Of a stretch of DNA of 64,000 bases, positions 1 to 9,980 are shown piece after piece. Each line of letters opens with the position of its first letter. Position 1 is the stretch's first letter. The notes under the pieces are model-generated. The model searched no databases. It worked only from the letters and a program-made list of their open reading frames with translations, and was not told where the DNA came from. This DNA is from Microvirga alba (lineage in GTDB: Bacteria > Pseudomonadota > Alphaproteobacteria > Rhizobiales > Beijerinckiaceae). The translations under genes were made by a program, and so were the position numbers. The stretch is taken from NCBI RefSeq assembly GCF_015694465.1, contig NZ_JADQDO010000004.1:1-64000 (forward strand). The letters run 5' to 3'.

Positions 1-2
1 TC

Positions 3-809
3 GAAGCGGCGAACGAGGGCTATGACATTGTCCACGCCTCTGTCGATTTCCGGCTCGCTGACAATTTGGAAGCGCTCATTCTGGAGGGGCAACGGGCCAC
101 GACAGGAATCGGCAATAATCTTGATAACACGCTGACAGGGAACTCCGCGAACAACACCCTTATCGGCGGCGGCGGGAACGACTATCTGGACGGACGAGAT
201 GGCGCTGATCGCATGGTCGGCGGTGCAGGCGATGACACTTATATCGTCGACAACATCGGCGATGCCGTCATCGAGGATGCAGGAAGCGGCATCGACCGCG
301 TGCTGACGTCGGTAAGCTATACGTTGGGCGTCAATGTCGAAAACCTGACGGCGGCAATTGGCACCAACGCGCTCTCGCTGACTGGCAATACATTAAATAA
401 CACGATCGTCGGAAACGCCGGAAACAACCAGCTCGCCGGAGGTCTCGGCAAGGACACATTGACCGGCGGAAGTGGTCAGGACACGTTTGTCTTCAACACC
501 AAGCTGAATGCCAAGACCAATCTGGACAATATCACCGACTTCAATGTGAAGGACGACACGATCTGGCTGTCCCGCTCGATTTTCAAGGCGCTGGGTAAGA
601 AGGGCACCCCCGCCAGTCCGGCCAAGCTCGACAAGAAAATGTTCTGGGTCGGCCCCAAGGCGCACGACAAAGACGATCGCATTATTTACGATAAGGCGAA
701 GGGCATACTCTATTATGATGCCGACGGCTCCGGTGCCGGTAAAGCAATCGCTTTCGCCACCGTCCCTAAAAAACTCAAGATGACCGCCGCAGATTTTTTC
801 ATCATCTAA
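3..809 (+). CDS. RTX-type calcium-binding secreted protein, C-terminal part
   Basis: The open frame runs in from the left edge, so the start lies outside the window; the first in-window start-like codon (TTG at 66) is inside the domain. About 268 residues are visible. They contain glycine-aspartate nonapeptide repeats (for example GGGGNDYLDG near 165-195 and GGSGQDTF near 466-489), which in the RTX family bind calcium after export. Between them lie segments of the type SVSYTLGVNVENLT, usual in large rhizobial hemolysin-like proteins. The last 100 residues have no repeats and end in a hydrophobic FFII tail, as expected for an uncleaved C-terminal type I secretion signal. The catalytic or adhesive part, if any, is upstream, so the activity is unknown. 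No type I exporter genes are in view. Confidence 0.85.
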   Translation, partial: EAANEGYDIVHASVDFRLADNLEALILEGQRATTGIGNNLDNTLTGNSANNTLIGGGGNDYLDGRDGADRMVGGAGDDTYIVDNIGDAVIEDAGSGIDRVLTSVSYTLGVNVENLTAAIGTNALSLTGNTLNNTIVGNAGNNQLAGGLGKDTLTGGSGQDTFVFNTKLNAKTNLDNITDFNVKDDTIWLSRSIFKALGKKGTPASPAKLDKKMFWVGPKAHDKDDRIIYDKAKGILYYDADGSGAGKAIAFATVPKKLKMTAADFFII

Positions 810-831
810 GACCCGGCGACATCGGCGGGAG

Positions 832-867
832 TACGAACGGCGGTCATTCGGTCGCCGTTCGTATTTT
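832..867 (+). terminator. Intrinsic terminator after the RTX gene
   Basis: An 11-bp perfect inverted repeat (TACGAACGGCG at 832-842, CGCCGTTCGTA at 853-863) with a 10-base loop is followed by TTTT. It starts 22 bases after the RTX stop codon and lies before the convergent rmuC gene. Confidence 0.8.
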
Positions 868-932
868 GTCGTGACCGCGCGAATAGATGCCCCGAGTTTC
901 TAACGCGTGATCTCAACGACCAAGTGCCAGCT

Positions 933-2120
933 TCACTCCACGGCTCGAAGACCGCTCCTCTGAGGGCGAAGAAGATCCGCCTGCGCTCCAGCTTCGCCAT
1001 CCTCGAATTCGAGCGTCTCGATTTTCTGGCCGCGCTTCACGATCTTGTCCGTCGAAATGCGAATCTGCGCCACGTCGTCCTGTGCCTGGCGGAAATGAGC
1101 GTCCAGCTTGGCAACACGGCCGTCCAGGCGCTCGATATCCTCAAGAAGCTTCTGCACCTCGACCTGGATGACGCGCGCCTCCTCGCGGATGCGGGCGTCG
1201 CGGACGAGCGCCTGCATGACCTGGATCGCAAGCGCGAGAAGGGATGGGGAAACGATCACGATGCGGGCGCGATGCGCCTTCTGGACCACGTCATCGAAAT
1301 GCTCGGCGAGATCCGCATAGATCGACTCCGCTGGTACGAACATCATCGCGATGTCCTGCGTCTCGCCGGGAATGAAATACTTCTCCGAAATATCCCTCAC
1401 ATGGACGAGCATGTCGTTGCGAACGCGGGTCGCTGCCTGCTTGCGCGCCTCCTCGCCCTTGGCCTCGCGGAACTGGCTGAACCCTTCGAGCGGAAACTTG
1501 GCATCGACCACGAGCCCGCGCTCGTCACCCGGTAGTCTGACGATACAATCGGGCCGCGTGCGGTTGGAGAGCGTGGGCTGGAATTCAAAAGCACCGTTCG
1601 GCAGCCCGTCCCGGATGATGGCTTCCATGCGGCCCTGCCCGTAGGCGCCGCGACTTTGCTTGTTGGCCAGAATGTCCCGCAGGCCGACAATTTCGCCGGT
1701 GAGGTCGGTCAGATTCTTCTGCGCCGCATCGATGACCGCGAGGCGTTCGTTGAGTTTGGACAGATTTTCCGACTGGCGTTGCGTCGTCGCTTCCAACCCC
1801 TGCCCGACCCGGTGCTGGAGCCCGTCGATCCGCTCCGAGATCAGCCGGACGAAATCGCTCTGACGGGATCCGAACACTTCGGCGATGGTCTGCATCCGCC
1901 CGGTCATTTCGGCCTGGATACGGGTCAGTTCGGCGACCTTGTCGTCCATCTCCCGGGCCCGTTCATCGGAAACGGCTGCCTCAAGGGCCCGCTCTCGCCG
2001 CGTCCTCAAAAGGAGCGCCGTCACGATCAACAGAAGCACGAGGCTCAAGCACGCCATCCCGAGCACGAGCTTTCCCCACGTGAGGGGCATTGAGCCAAGG
2101 ACCAGCACGACGTCGTTCAT
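933..2120 (-). CDS. rmuC: DNA recombination protein RmuC
   Basis: A 395-residue protein. One N-terminal membrane helix (about residues 15-37) is followed by a long charged coiled-coil region (about 42-140) and the RmuC domain with the DAKFPLEGF motif. RmuC proteins are related to nucleases and limit rearrangements at inverted repeats; the biochemical activity is not settled. The frame stays open to a possible start at 2150, but ATG at 2120 is preferred because it has GGAAG about 11 bases upstream and places the membrane helix near the N terminus. It is divergent from def, with about 87 bases between starts. rmuC next to def-fmt is a common alphaproteobacterial arrangement. Confidence 0.9.
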   Translation of the reverse strand: MNDVVLVLGSMPLTWGKLVLGMACLSLVLLLIVTALLLRTRRERALEAAVSDERAREMDDKVAELTRIQAEMTGRMQTIAEVFGSRQSDFVRLISERIDGLQHRVGQGLEATTQRQSENLSKLNERLAVIDAAQKNLTDLTGEIVGLRDILANKQSRGAYGQGRMEAIIRDGLPNGAFEFQPTLSNRTRPDCIVRLPGDERGLVVDAKFPLEGFSQFREAKGEEARKQAATRVRNDMLVHVRDISEKYFIPGETQDIAMMFVPAESIYADLAEHFDDVVQKAHRARIVIVSPSLLALAIQVMQALVRDARIREEARVIQVEVQKLLEDIERLDGRVAKLDAHFRQAQDDVAQIRISTDKIVKRGQKIETLEFEDGEAGAQADLLRPQRSGLRAVE

Positions 2121-2207
2121 GAATATCAAGCTTCCGGTTGACGGATGCATCCGAACATAAGACGAACGATTTGACCATCCCGAGCCAAGCCCTTATCTCC
2201 GGCAATC

Positions 2208-2729
2208 ATGACCATCAGACCTCTTGTCATTCTTCCCGACCCCAAGCTCCGCCTCGTTTCCGAGCCCGTGGCGACCATCACGGACGAGATCCGCAAGCTC
2301 GCCGACGACATGCTGGAAACCATGTATGACGCCCCCGGCGTGGGCCTCGCGGCAATCCAGATCGGCGTGCCCTTGCGGGTCGTGACGATGGACGTGTCGA
2401 AAACGGAGAACGAGCATCAACCCATGGTGCTGATCAATCCGGAAATCGTCTGGGCCTCGGACGAAAAGCGCGTCTACGAGGAAGGCTGCCTGTCGATCCC
2501 CGAATATTACGAGGAGGTCGAGCGGCCGGATCGGGTCCGCTTCCGCTATATGAGCCTCCAGGGTGAGACCATCGAGCAGGAGGCTGCGGAGCTGATGGCG
2601 ACCTGCGTGCAGCACGAGATCGACCACCTCAACGGCATCCTGTTCATCGACTATCTCTCGAAGCTCAAGCGCGACAGGGTCGTGACCAAGTTCAAGAAGG
2701 CCGCCAAGCGTGAGGTGGGCGGCGCATGA
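2208..2729 (+). CDS. def: Peptide deformylase
   Basis: Removes the formyl group from the N-terminal methionine of new proteins; cytoplasmic metalloenzyme. All three family motifs are present in 173 residues: GVGLAAIQ at 44-51, EGCLS at 92-96 (metal ligand Cys94) and HEIDH at 136-140 (ligands His136 and His140, catalytic Glu137). Length is normal. The stop overlaps the fmt start by four bases (ATGA), so deformylase and formyltransferase are translationally coupled, the usual partnership of the two steps of the formyl-methionine cycle. Confidence 0.97.
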   Translation: MTIRPLVILPDPKLRLVSEPVATITDEIRKLADDMLETMYDAPGVGLAAIQIGVPLRVVTMDVSKTENEHQPMVLINPEIVWASDEKRVYEEGCLSIPEYYEEVERPDRVRFRYMSLQGETIEQEAAELMATCVQHEIDHLNGILFIDYLSKLKRDRVVTKFKKAAKREVGGA

Positions 2730-3655
2730 GCCTTCGCATCGTTTTCATGGGGACGCCCGATTTCGCGGTGCCCACACTCTCCGAGATCGTCGGCCAGGGG
2801 CACGAGGTCGTGGCGGTCTACACCCGCCCACCCGCCGCTGCAGGGCGCGGCATGGAGCTGAAGCCCTCCCCCGTCCACCGGATGGCGGAGCGGTTCGGGC
2901 TCAATGTGTTCACGCCGAAGACCCTTCGGACGGACGAAGCGGCTGAGATTTTCCGGAGCCATGAGGCGGATGTGGCCGTGGTTGTGGCCTATGGCATGCT
3001 GTTGCCGAAATCGATCCTCGATGCGCCCGAGCTCGGCTGTCTCAATCTCCACGCCTCGCTCCTCCCCCGCTGGCGGGGCGCTGCGCCGATCCAGCGCGCG
3101 ATCATGGCGGGCGACAAGGAAACCGGCGTCGCCGTCATGAAGATGGAAGAGGGTCTGGATACCGGCCCCGTCGCCATGGTCGAGCGCGTGGCGATTACCC
3201 CCGAGATGAATGCGGGCGAGTTGCACGACAAGTTGATGGGGCTCGGCGCCGACCTGATGGTGCGGGCGCTCGCCGCCCTCTCACGCGGCGGCCTGAACTT
3301 CACGCCGCAACCTGAGCAGGGCGTGACCTACGCCCACAAGCTGACGAATGACGACGCCAAGGTCGATTGGTCGAGGGCCGCCCAGACGGTGCACGACCAT
3401 GTGCGCGGCCTCTCGCCCTTCCCCGGCGCTTTCTTCACCGCCGATTTCGGTAAAGGTCAGGAGCGCGTGAAGGTTCTGCGCACGTCTCTCGCGGATGGCT
3501 CCGGTGAGCCCGGCAGCCTGATTGATGCAAACGGCATTGTCGCCTGCGGCAGCGGCTCCATTCGCCTCCTTCAGGTGCAGCGTGCTGGCAAGGCGCCGAT
3601 GAACGCGGATGAATTCCTGCGCGGCGTGAGGCTTGGCGCGGGGGCACGGCTCTAG
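2726..3655 (+). CDS. fmt: Methionyl-tRNA formyltransferase
   Basis: Transfers a formyl group from 10-formyl-tetrahydrofolate to methionyl-initiator tRNA. 309 residues, normal length. The N-terminal Rossmann-like domain carries the SLLPRWRG motif at 111-118 and the catalytic triad expected for the family: Asn107, His109 and Asp145 (in EGLDTGP). The C-terminal OB-like domain follows from about residue 205. The gene starts inside the def stop codon (ATGA), and its own stop is one base before the truA start, so def-fmt-truA form one operon for translation functions. Confidence 0.97.
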   Translation: MSLRIVFMGTPDFAVPTLSEIVGQGHEVVAVYTRPPAAAGRGMELKPSPVHRMAERFGLNVFTPKTLRTDEAAEIFRSHEADVAVVVAYGMLLPKSILDAPELGCLNLHASLLPRWRGAAPIQRAIMAGDKETGVAVMKMEEGLDTGPVAMVERVAITPEMNAGELHDKLMGLGADLMVRALAALSRGGLNFTPQPEQGVTYAHKLTNDDAKVDWSRAAQTVHDHVRGLSPFPGAFFTADFGKGQERVKVLRTSLADGSGEPGSLIDANGIVACGSGSIRLLQVQRAGKAPMNADEFLRGVRLGAGARL

Positions 3656-3656
3656 G

Positions 3657-4400
3657 ATGCCCCGCTACAAGCTCGTCGTCGAATATGACGGCACGCCCTT
3701 TACCGGCTGGCAGCATCAGGCGAATGGCCTCTCTGTGCAGCAGGCGGTCGAGGTCGCGATTGCCCGTTTCGCAGGCGAGACGGTTCGGATTCACTGCGCG
3801 GGTCGCACCGATTCCGGCGTTCATGCGACGCACCAGGTCATCCATGTGGATTTGAGCAAGGATTGGCGCTCCGACACGGTCCGCGACGCCACCAACGCGC
3901 ATCTGAAACCCGCCCCCGTCGCGATCCTCTCCGCGACCCTCGTGCCGGAGACCTTCAACGCCCGCATCTCGGCGATCAAACGCCACTACGTCTATCGCAT
4001 CCTCAACCGGCGCGCGCCACCGGCGCTCGAGGTCAACCGCGTGTGGCACGTAGCCTGGCCGCTCGATTCCGACATCATGCACGAAGCCGCCCAGACGCTC
4101 CTGGGAAAGCACGATTTCACCACCTTCCGCGCGGCCGAATGCCAGGCGAACAGCCCAATCCGCACGCTCGACCGCCTCGATGTGGAACGGATCGGCGACG
4201 AGATCCGGGTTTATGCCTCCGCGCGCTCGTTCCTGCATCATCAGGTCCGCTCGATTGTCGGCACGCTGGAGCGGGCCGGAGCCGGACGCTGGACCGTCGC
4301 CGATGTCCGCGCGGCGCTCGACGCGTGCGACCGCACACGCTGCGGCCCGATGGCCCCGTCGATGGGGCTCTACCTGATCGGTGTCGATTACCCGGAGTAG
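3657..4400 (+). CDS. truA: tRNA pseudouridine(38-40) synthase
   Basis: Converts uridines 38-40 in the anticodon stem-loop of tRNAs to pseudouridine. 247 residues from ATG 3657; the frame is open further upstream (to 3633) but that would overlap fmt and add residues not typical of the family. The signature GRTDSGVHA lies at 49-57 with the catalytic Asp52. Last gene of the def-fmt-truA run and convergent with the membrane-protein gene on the other strand, with only 14 bases between the ends. Confidence 0.95.
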   Translation: MPRYKLVVEYDGTPFTGWQHQANGLSVQQAVEVAIARFAGETVRIHCAGRTDSGVHATHQVIHVDLSKDWRSDTVRDATNAHLKPAPVAILSATLVPETFNARISAIKRHYVYRILNRRAPPALEVNRVWHVAWPLDSDIMHEAAQTLLGKHDFTTFRAAECQANSPIRTLDRLDVERIGDEIRVYASARSFLHHQVRSIVGTLERAGAGRWTVADVRAALDACDRTRCGPMAPSMGLYLIGVDYPE

Positions 4401-4414
4401 AGCATGATCAGGCT

Positions 4415-5005
4415 CTAGCTCAGCAAGCCCCGCGTCAAAGCGCCTATGAGGGTATTGAGCACCACGCCCAAGGCGACGATGCCGAAGGCCGGGATGCCTG
4501 GCAGGCCCAGCGTCGCCTTGGTGGCGAACCATTGCAGCCGCAAGAACACGATCGAGAAAGCAAGACCGAAGATGCTCGCCAGCGCGGGCGTGGCCCAGCC
4601 CAGCAGCAGAAGCAAGGCCGGGAGAGACAGCACCAGCAATCCGATGGCGGTGACCCAGTTCGCGACGATGACGAAGGGGACATAGCGATGGGTGAGCTGC
4701 ATTCGGCGCGCGATCCAGATCATCGCGACCGGAAGGGCGATGAAACTGGCCCCGTAGCCGAGCGCCACCGCCAGATCGATCCCGGCACTGCCGAGAAGGC
4801 CTTGATCGGATTGCGACAGGCCGAGCCGGACCCGCTCGCAGGCCAGCGAGACGACATAGGCGGGAAGCGTCAGCCAGATCGCCGTGAACGAGCGCCAGAA
4901 GCCCCGCTCGCTCATGTCGAAGGCTTGCAAGCCCTCCACGCGGTTGTTGAGCAGATCGAGCGTTCCACGGAACGAACGGTTCACTTCATCGGCAGTGACG
5001 ATCAT
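4415..5005 (-). CDS. Inner-membrane protein of unknown function
   Basis: About 196 residues with five or so hydrophobic segments: about 40-58, 72-96, 105-140 (probably two helices), 138-156 and 166-190. No motif was recognised. The frame is open to a TTG at 5053, but ATG at 5005 is the more ordinary start; neither has a clear ribosome binding site. It lies downstream of dapE on the same strand, with about 95 AT-richer bases between, which may hold its own promoter. An integral membrane protein is well supported; function is unknown. Confidence 0.7.
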   Translation of the reverse strand: MIVTADEVNRSFRGTLDLLNNRVEGLQAFDMSERGFWRSFTAIWLTLPAYVVSLACERVRLGLSQSDQGLLGSAGIDLAVALGYGASFIALPVAMIWIARRMQLTHRYVPFVIVANWVTAIGLLVLSLPALLLLLGWATPALASIFGLAFSIVFLRLQWFATKATLGLPGIPAFGIVALGVVLNTLIGALTRGLLS

Positions 5006-5100
5006 GGGCGACACCGGAAAGACGTTGCTCACGAAAACCGGTAGAGCCCGCAAACGTTCCTGCGTGACTTAGACTTTAGTTTTATGAAACCGAGAAATTT

Positions 5101-6270
5101 CTAAGCCGAAACAGCGAAGTAGGCGTCGAGAACCTTGCCGTAGATCGTCGCAAGCCGGTCGAGATCGGCGACCGGGACGCGCTCATCGATCTGGTGCATG
5201 GTCTGTCCGACAAGGCCGAACTCGACCACCGGGCAATCCCGGACGATAAACCGGGCGTCGGACGTTCCGCCCGTGGTCGAAAGCTTGGGGCGAATGCCGG
5301 TCTCGGCTTCGATCGCGTCCGCGATGAAACCGACGAAGGCGTTCGGTTCGGTGATGAAGGCAACCGCGTTGGTCGGCTCGACGGTCAGCGTGTAGCGAAC
5401 CGTGTTTCCGGCCGCCTCACGGAGCCTGCGGGCGATTTCCTCTTCAAGGCTTTGCGGCGTCCAGAGATCGTTGAAGCGGATATTGAAGGTCGCCCGCGCG
5501 TCGGCCGGAATCACATTCGAAGCGGGGTTGCCCACGTCGACCGTCGTCACTTCCAGATTCGAGGCGTCGAAATGGGCGGTGCCCCGATCGAGCGGCTCGC
5601 GCAGGAGACCATTCAGCAAACGCAGCATCCCCGGGATCGGGTTGTCGGCTAGATGCGGGTAGGCGACGTGGCCTTGCTTGCCTTCGACGACGAGCTTTCC
5701 CGTCAGCGAGCCGCGCCTGCCGATCTTGATCATGTCGCCGAGCTGGTTCGGATTGGTCGGCTCGCCGAGGATGCAATGATCGAAGCGCTCGCCCCGCGCC
5801 CGCGCCCAGTCGAGCAGCTTGACCGAGCCGTTGATGGCCGGGCCTTCCTCGTCTCCAGTGATGAGGAAGCCGATGGAGCCTTTGAAATCCGGGTTGGCAC
5901 GAATGAATTCGATCGCCGCCGCCATCATGCAGGCGACGCCGCCCTTCATGTCGACCGCGCCGCGCCCGAAAAGCTCGCCCTCTTCGATGGCCCCGCTGAA
6001 GGGATCGTGCCGCCAGCGATTGATGTCGCCGGGTGGAACCACATCCGTGTGCCCTGCGAACAGCAGATAAGGCTCAGTCTTGCCGTAGCGGGCGTAGAGA
6101 TTCTCGACATCGGGCGTGCCGGCCTCCGAGAACACCGGCCGATGCACTTCGAACCCGGCTTCCCGGAGGACGCCCTCGATGAAGGTCAACGCCCCGCCCT
6201 CCGCGGGCGTGACAGAGGGGCAGCGCAGAAGGGATTGGGCGATATGGAGAGGGGAAGTGTCGTGCGGCAT
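5101..6270 (-). CDS. dapE: Succinyl-diaminopimelate desuccinylase
   Basis: M20-family zinc peptidase that hydrolyses N-succinyl-LL-2,6-diaminopimelate, a late step of lysine and peptidoglycan-precursor synthesis. 389 residues. The two-metal site is visible: HTDVVPPG with His74 and Asp76, the bridging Asp107 in [10 protein letters not shown], and the general base within GDEEGP at 139-144. ATG start at 6270. Thirty-one bases downstream of the DUF805 gene, which follows dapD, so the two succinylase-branch enzymes flank one small membrane protein in a likely operon. Confidence 0.96.
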   Translation of the reverse strand: MPHDTSPLHIAQSLLRCPSVTPAEGGALTFIEGVLREAGFEVHRPVFSEAGTPDVENLYARYGKTEPYLLFAGHTDVVPPGDINRWRHDPFSGAIEEGELFGRGAVDMKGGVACMMAAAIEFIRANPDFKGSIGFLITGDEEGPAINGSVKLLDWARARGERFDHCILGEPTNPNQLGDMIKIGRRGSLTGKLVVEGKQGHVAYPHLADNPIPGMLRLLNGLLREPLDRGTAHFDASNLEVTTVDVGNPASNVIPADARATFNIRFNDLWTPQSLEEEIARRLREAAGNTVRYTLTVEPTNAVAFITEPNAFVGFIADAIEAETGIRPKLSTTGGTSDARFIVRDCPVVEFGLVGQTMHQIDERVPVADLDRLATIYGKVLDAYFAVSA

Positions 6271-6301
6271 GGCTACTCATGACGCACGTTACCCTCGGAA
6301 A

Positions 6302-6829
6302 TCAATCCCCAATGGGCTGCAATTGCATGGCCGGCTGCGCTTCGCCAAGAGGGTCAGGCCCGAACCGGTTCGGGCCGACGGTGCCGCGAAGGAAGCCAAG
6401 CTGAATGAGGAACCAAATCGACACGATGCCAAGCCAAGCGATCAGCATGAAAGCCGGCGCGGGAAACCACAACAATTCCTTCGCACGCTCCCCAAACAAG
6501 GCGATGTCACCGGTTTCGCCAATCGAATTGGCAAAGACCTTCAGGATCACGACCAAGATCGCGAAGGGAATCGCGTGCAAAAGCTGCCACCACCCGCTTT
6601 TGTCTCGATCATGTAACCGCCGCGTCCACAATGAAACGCAATGGGCGAGCAAAGCGAGACCAATCGCTTCAAAACCGATTTCCTGAAGGAGACTTCCGAA
6701 GACGCTGTCCGCAAGCGGAGCGAGCTGGTCCAGCGCAATACCAATAAGAATGTTGCATATGAGGCCTTTCCAGAAAACAGCGCGGTTCATGCGCCCCGAA
6801 AAGCCGAAAAGATGCTGCAACAGTTCCAC
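6302..6829 (-). CDS. DUF805 membrane protein
   Basis: 175 residues with four hydrophobic segments. DUF805 hallmarks are visible: an N-terminal FSGRMNRAVFW and a central RRLHDRDKSGWWQLL. The family (E. coli YhaH/YhaI-like) has no defined function. GTG start at 6829 with AGGGGAA just upstream. It lies between dapD and dapE on the same strand. The 66-base gap to dapD contains an imperfect hairpin (CTAGCAA / TTGCTAG) that may weaken transcription between the genes. Confidence 0.85.
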   Translation of the reverse strand: MELLQHLFGFSGRMNRAVFWKGLICNILIGIALDQLAPLADSVFGSLLQEIGFEAIGLALLAHCVSLWTRRLHDRDKSGWWQLLHAIPFAILVVILKVFANSIGETGDIALFGERAKELLWFPAPAFMLIAWLGIVSIWFLIQLGFLRGTVGPNRFGPDPLGEAQPAMQLQPIGD

Positions 6830-6895
6830 AACGTTCCCCTAGCAAAAAACCGAAACAATATTGCTAGAGGGTATCTATTTTGCAAGAAAATGTTC

Positions 6896-7738
6896 TCAAT
6901 CCCGGAGCAGCTCGTTGATCGCCGTCTTCGCCCTCGTTTGCGCATCGACGCGCTTCACGATGACGGCGCAATAGAGTGACGGGCCGGGGGTGCCATCAGG
7001 CAGGGGCTTGCCGGGGAGCGAGCCGGGAACCACGACGGAGTAAGGCGGTACGCGGCCGATGAAGACCTCGCCCGTGTTGCGGTCGATGATCTTGGTGGAG
7101 GCGCTGATGAACACCCCCATGGAGAGGACAGAGCCCTCGCCGACGATCACGCCCTCGACCACTTCCGAACGCGCGCCGATGAAGCAATTGTCCTCGATGA
7201 TGGTCGGGTTGGCCTGAAGCGGTTCCAGCACGCCGCCGATGCCGACGCCGCCGGAGAGATGCACATGCTTGCCGATCTGGGCGCAGGAGCCGACCGTCGC
7301 CCAGGTATCGACCATGGTGCCCTCGTCCACATAGGCGCCAAGATTGACGAAGGACGGCATGAGGACGACGTTCGGGGCCACATAGGCGCCGCGACGCACG
7401 ACGCAGTTCGGCACGGCACGGAACCCCGCCTGCTTGAACTCGGCGTCTGACCACCCATCGAACTTGGACGGCACCTTGTCCCACCAGACAGCATCGCCGG
7501 GCCCACCCTTGATCACCGCCATGTCATTGAGGCGGAAGGACAAAAGCACGGCCTTTTTCAGCCATTGATTGACCTGCCACTCGCCGCCGATCTTCTCCGC
7601 GACGCGCGCCTGCCCGGAATCGAGAAGCTTGAGCGACCACTCCACGGCCTCGCGGATGGCTCCGGTCGTGGCGGGGCTCACATTGGCCCGGTCTTCCCAG
7701 GCGGCTTCGATGGTGTGGGCGAGATCGGTGCGGGACAT
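6896..7738 (-). CDS. dapD: Tetrahydrodipicolinate N-succinyltransferase
   Basis: Adds succinyl to tetrahydrodipicolinate, the step that opens the succinylase branch of lysine/diaminopimelate synthesis. 281 residues from ATG 7738. The frame is open to a GTG at 7798, but homologues begin near [12 protein letters not shown], so the ATG is preferred. The middle holds the hexapeptide-repeat left-handed beta helix (for example [20 protein letters not shown]), typical of this trimeric acyltransferase family. First gene of the leftward dapD-DUF805-dapE group and divergent from the histidine kinase gene. Confidence 0.95.
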   Translation of the reverse strand: MSRTDLAHTIEAAWEDRANVSPATTGAIREAVEWSLKLLDSGQARVAEKIGGEWQVNQWLKKAVLLSFRLNDMAVIKGGPGDAVWWDKVPSKFDGWSDAEFKQAGFRAVPNCVVRRGAYVAPNVVLMPSFVNLGAYVDEGTMVDTWATVGSCAQIGKHVHLSGGVGIGGVLEPLQANPTIIEDNCFIGARSEVVEGVIVGEGSVLSMGVFISASTKIIDRNTGEVFIGRVPPYSVVVPGSLPGKPLPDGTPGPSLYCAVIVKRVDAQTRAKTAINELLRD

Positions 7739-7897
7739 GGAGAACTCGAGCAGGAGGTTCGATGCAGACTGATTAGCAATGGCTTTCCGGCCTGTCACCT
7801 GAGAGACTGTTTCAGGGAAGCAGTTTAGCCGCCTGACAACGGCTACGCTGTTGCGCTACACAGTTATGGATCTTTCGCATCTTCGAGTTCGATTGTT

Positions 7898-9505
7898 ATG
7901 ACCACCGTCCGCGACGTGCGTAGCGTTCTCTACGCCACCGCCATCCTCTTCGCGGTCGCGATCGTCGGCATTCGCGGTCTTTTCCTGTGGCTGGAATATC
8001 GGAATGCCATCGACCGCGCGGAAGCATCGACTCGCGATCTTGCGCTTCTGGTCGAGGAGAATACCAAGCGGGCGCTCGAAACGAGTGATCTCTTGCTGCG
8101 TGAGATCGTCGTCTATGTGCAGTCGAAAGGCGGGGTCGAGGCTGCCGCCGACTCAAGCGACATTCACGATTTTCTTGCCAGCCTGACTGAACGGTCCGCG
8201 ACCAGCGACCAATTCCTGATCGTCGATTCCCATGGGTTTCCAGTTGCGACTTCGAGCAACCCCGCGCCGATGCGGACCAGCTTTGCGGACGTCGCCTGGT
8301 TCCTGTCCCTTCGTGACGGCGCGGAAACGTATATCGGCGACCCCTTCGTCCGGGGAAAAGGCGAGGAGATGCTTTATACCTATAATCGTCGCATCGATGA
8401 CGCGAATGGCACGTTCGCGGGTGTCGCGCACGTGATTCTCAAGCCGACCATTCTGCAGACGATTTCGCGGCCGGATGCCGGTGCCGACAACCTGATTCTG
8501 GGGCTTTGGGGCCGCGACGGGCGCATCATCGCCCGAACCGGCCTGACCCCGGAGCAGCTCAATTTCAGCCTCGCACAGTCGCGGATATTGAATGCGATGG
8601 CTTCAGAGAAGTCGGGGACGTTTCGGTCAGACGTAACGGCAGATCAAGTTGAGCGGATCGTGTCGTTCCGCCGCCTCGAGCAATGGCCGGTGATCGTGAC
8701 GGCGAGCATTCCGCTGGCGACGGCCCTCTCTTCCTGGACTGGGGGGTTCTATTGGAGCACGGCGCTCGCCGCCGTCGTCCTCGCCGCGTTCGGCGGACTG
8801 ACGACGATCGGCGCGCGGCTGAGCTACCGGGTGGAGGAAACGCAAAACCAGTTGCAGAAGGCCAATGACGATCTCGCACAGGCCAACACCGATCTCGAAA
8901 AGGCCCTCGCCGACAAGGTCGTCCTGCTCCAGGAGATCCACCACCGGGTGAAAAACAACCTCCAGGTGACCTCCAGCCTGCTTCAGATGCAGTCGCGGCG
9001 CTTCACGGATCCGACTGTCAAGGCCGCCTTCAGGGAAACGCAGGATCGCCTGCGTTCCATCGGCCTGATCCACGATACTCTCTATCGCAGAGAGACCGGC
9101 GGGATGGTCGATTTGCAGGAATATCTCGATCGTCTCATCAACGAGCTGTCCGCGACCTATGGCGCGGCAGATCGCGGCATATCGGTCGAGCTCAATGCGG
9201 AGCCGATTTCAATTGGCCTCGAGCGCGCCGCGCCCCTCGCCCTTGCGATGACGGAGGCCATTTCGAATGCCTTCAAGCACGCCTTCGAGCCCGGTCGGGG
9301 CGGGCGAATCGTCATATCGGCGGTGCGGATCGACGATCAGATCGAAGTGTCCGTCCGCGATACGGGAAAAGGCGTATCGGACGTGAGGGAAACCGATTCA
9401 TCCCTTGGAATGAGACTGATTCGCGCCTTCGCCGACCAGCTTGGCGGCAGCTTCAGCATTGAGGCGAAGGACGGAACGATCTTCCGGCTGCGAATTCCGG
9501 CATGA
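7898..9505 (+). CDS. Membrane sensor histidine kinase, HisKA_2 type
   Basis: 535 residues. A membrane helix at about 10-30 and a second at about 285-308 enclose a periplasmic sensor region that looks like a double-Cache domain. After the second helix comes a short coiled coil, then the HisKA_2 dimerisation motif EIHHRVKNNLQV with the likely phospho-acceptor His349. The HATPase domain has its N box in MTEAISNAFKHAF and G boxes in DTGKGVSD and GMRL. HisKA_2 kinases in alphaproteobacteria often feed the general stress response or act as orphans. No response regulator is adjacent, so ligand and partner are unknown. A GNAT gene follows 13 bases downstream and may be co-transcribed. Confidence 0.9.
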   Translation: MTTVRDVRSVLYATAILFAVAIVGIRGLFLWLEYRNAIDRAEASTRDLALLVEENTKRALETSDLLLREIVVYVQSKGGVEAAADSSDIHDFLASLTERSATSDQFLIVDSHGFPVATSSNPAPMRTSFADVAWFLSLRDGAETYIGDPFVRGKGEEMLYTYNRRIDDANGTFAGVAHVILKPTILQTISRPDAGADNLILGLWGRDGRIIARTGLTPEQLNFSLAQSRILNAMASEKSGTFRSDVTADQVERIVSFRRLEQWPVIVTASIPLATALSSWTGGFYWSTALAAVVLAAFGGLTTIGARLSYRVEETQNQLQKANDDLAQANTDLEKALADKVVLLQEIHHRVKNNLQVTSSLLQMQSRRFTDPTVKAAFRETQDRLRSIGLIHDTLYRRETGGMVDLQEYLDRLINELSATYGAADRGISVELNAEPISIGLERAAPLALAMTEAISNAFKHAFEPGRGGRIVISAVRIDDQIEVSVRDTGKGVSDVRETDSSLGMRLIRAFADQLGGSFSIEAKDGTIFRLRIPA

Positions 9506-9518
9506 TGGCTGAGAGTGA

Positions 9519-9980
9519 ATGATGATCGAAATCGGCGTTCTTGAACCGCATGAAACGAATACCGCCGTCGCGCTTTGGCGAAAGGTCAACCTGACGCGTC
9601 CCTGGAACGATCCTTACGCGGATATCGAACTGGCCCTGAAGACGCCACTGTCGACGGTGCTTGTCGGGCGGCTGAACGGTGGGGTGGTCGCGACGGCCAT
9701 GATCGGGTCGGATGGGCACCGGGCCTGGGTCTATTACCTCGGCATCGATCCCTCCATTCAAGGTCAGGGTCTGGGCCGGAAGATGATGGAGGCTTGCGAA
9801 GCGTGGGCGAGCGAGCGAGATGTGCGCAAGATCCAATTGATGGTGCGCAACGACAATCTTTCTGTCCGCGAGTTCTACAAATCGCTTGGCTATGATTTAA
9901 GCGAAGTGGTCGTGCTGTCGCGCTGGCTAGACGACAACAGCAAAGAGCTAGAACGCCGTGCGCTGGCGGATCGCCGCTGA
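9519..9980 (+). CDS. GNAT family N-acetyltransferase (YpeA-like)
   Basis: 153 residues. The acetyl-CoA binding motif A is seen as [18 protein letters not shown], with the QGQGLG loop, and the C-terminal region [16 protein letters not shown] is typical of the family. Overall closest in feel to E. coli YpeA; the substrate is unknown. Start ATG 9519 (or the next codon, 9522). The last 33 bases overlap the 3' end of recR on the other strand. Confidence 0.85.
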   Translation: MMIEIGVLEPHETNTAVALWRKVNLTRPWNDPYADIELALKTPLSTVLVGRLNGGVVATAMIGSDGHRAWVYYLGIDPSIQGQGLGRKMMEACEAWASERDVRKIQLMVRNDNLSVREFYKSLGYDLSEVVVLSRWLDDNSKELERRALADRR

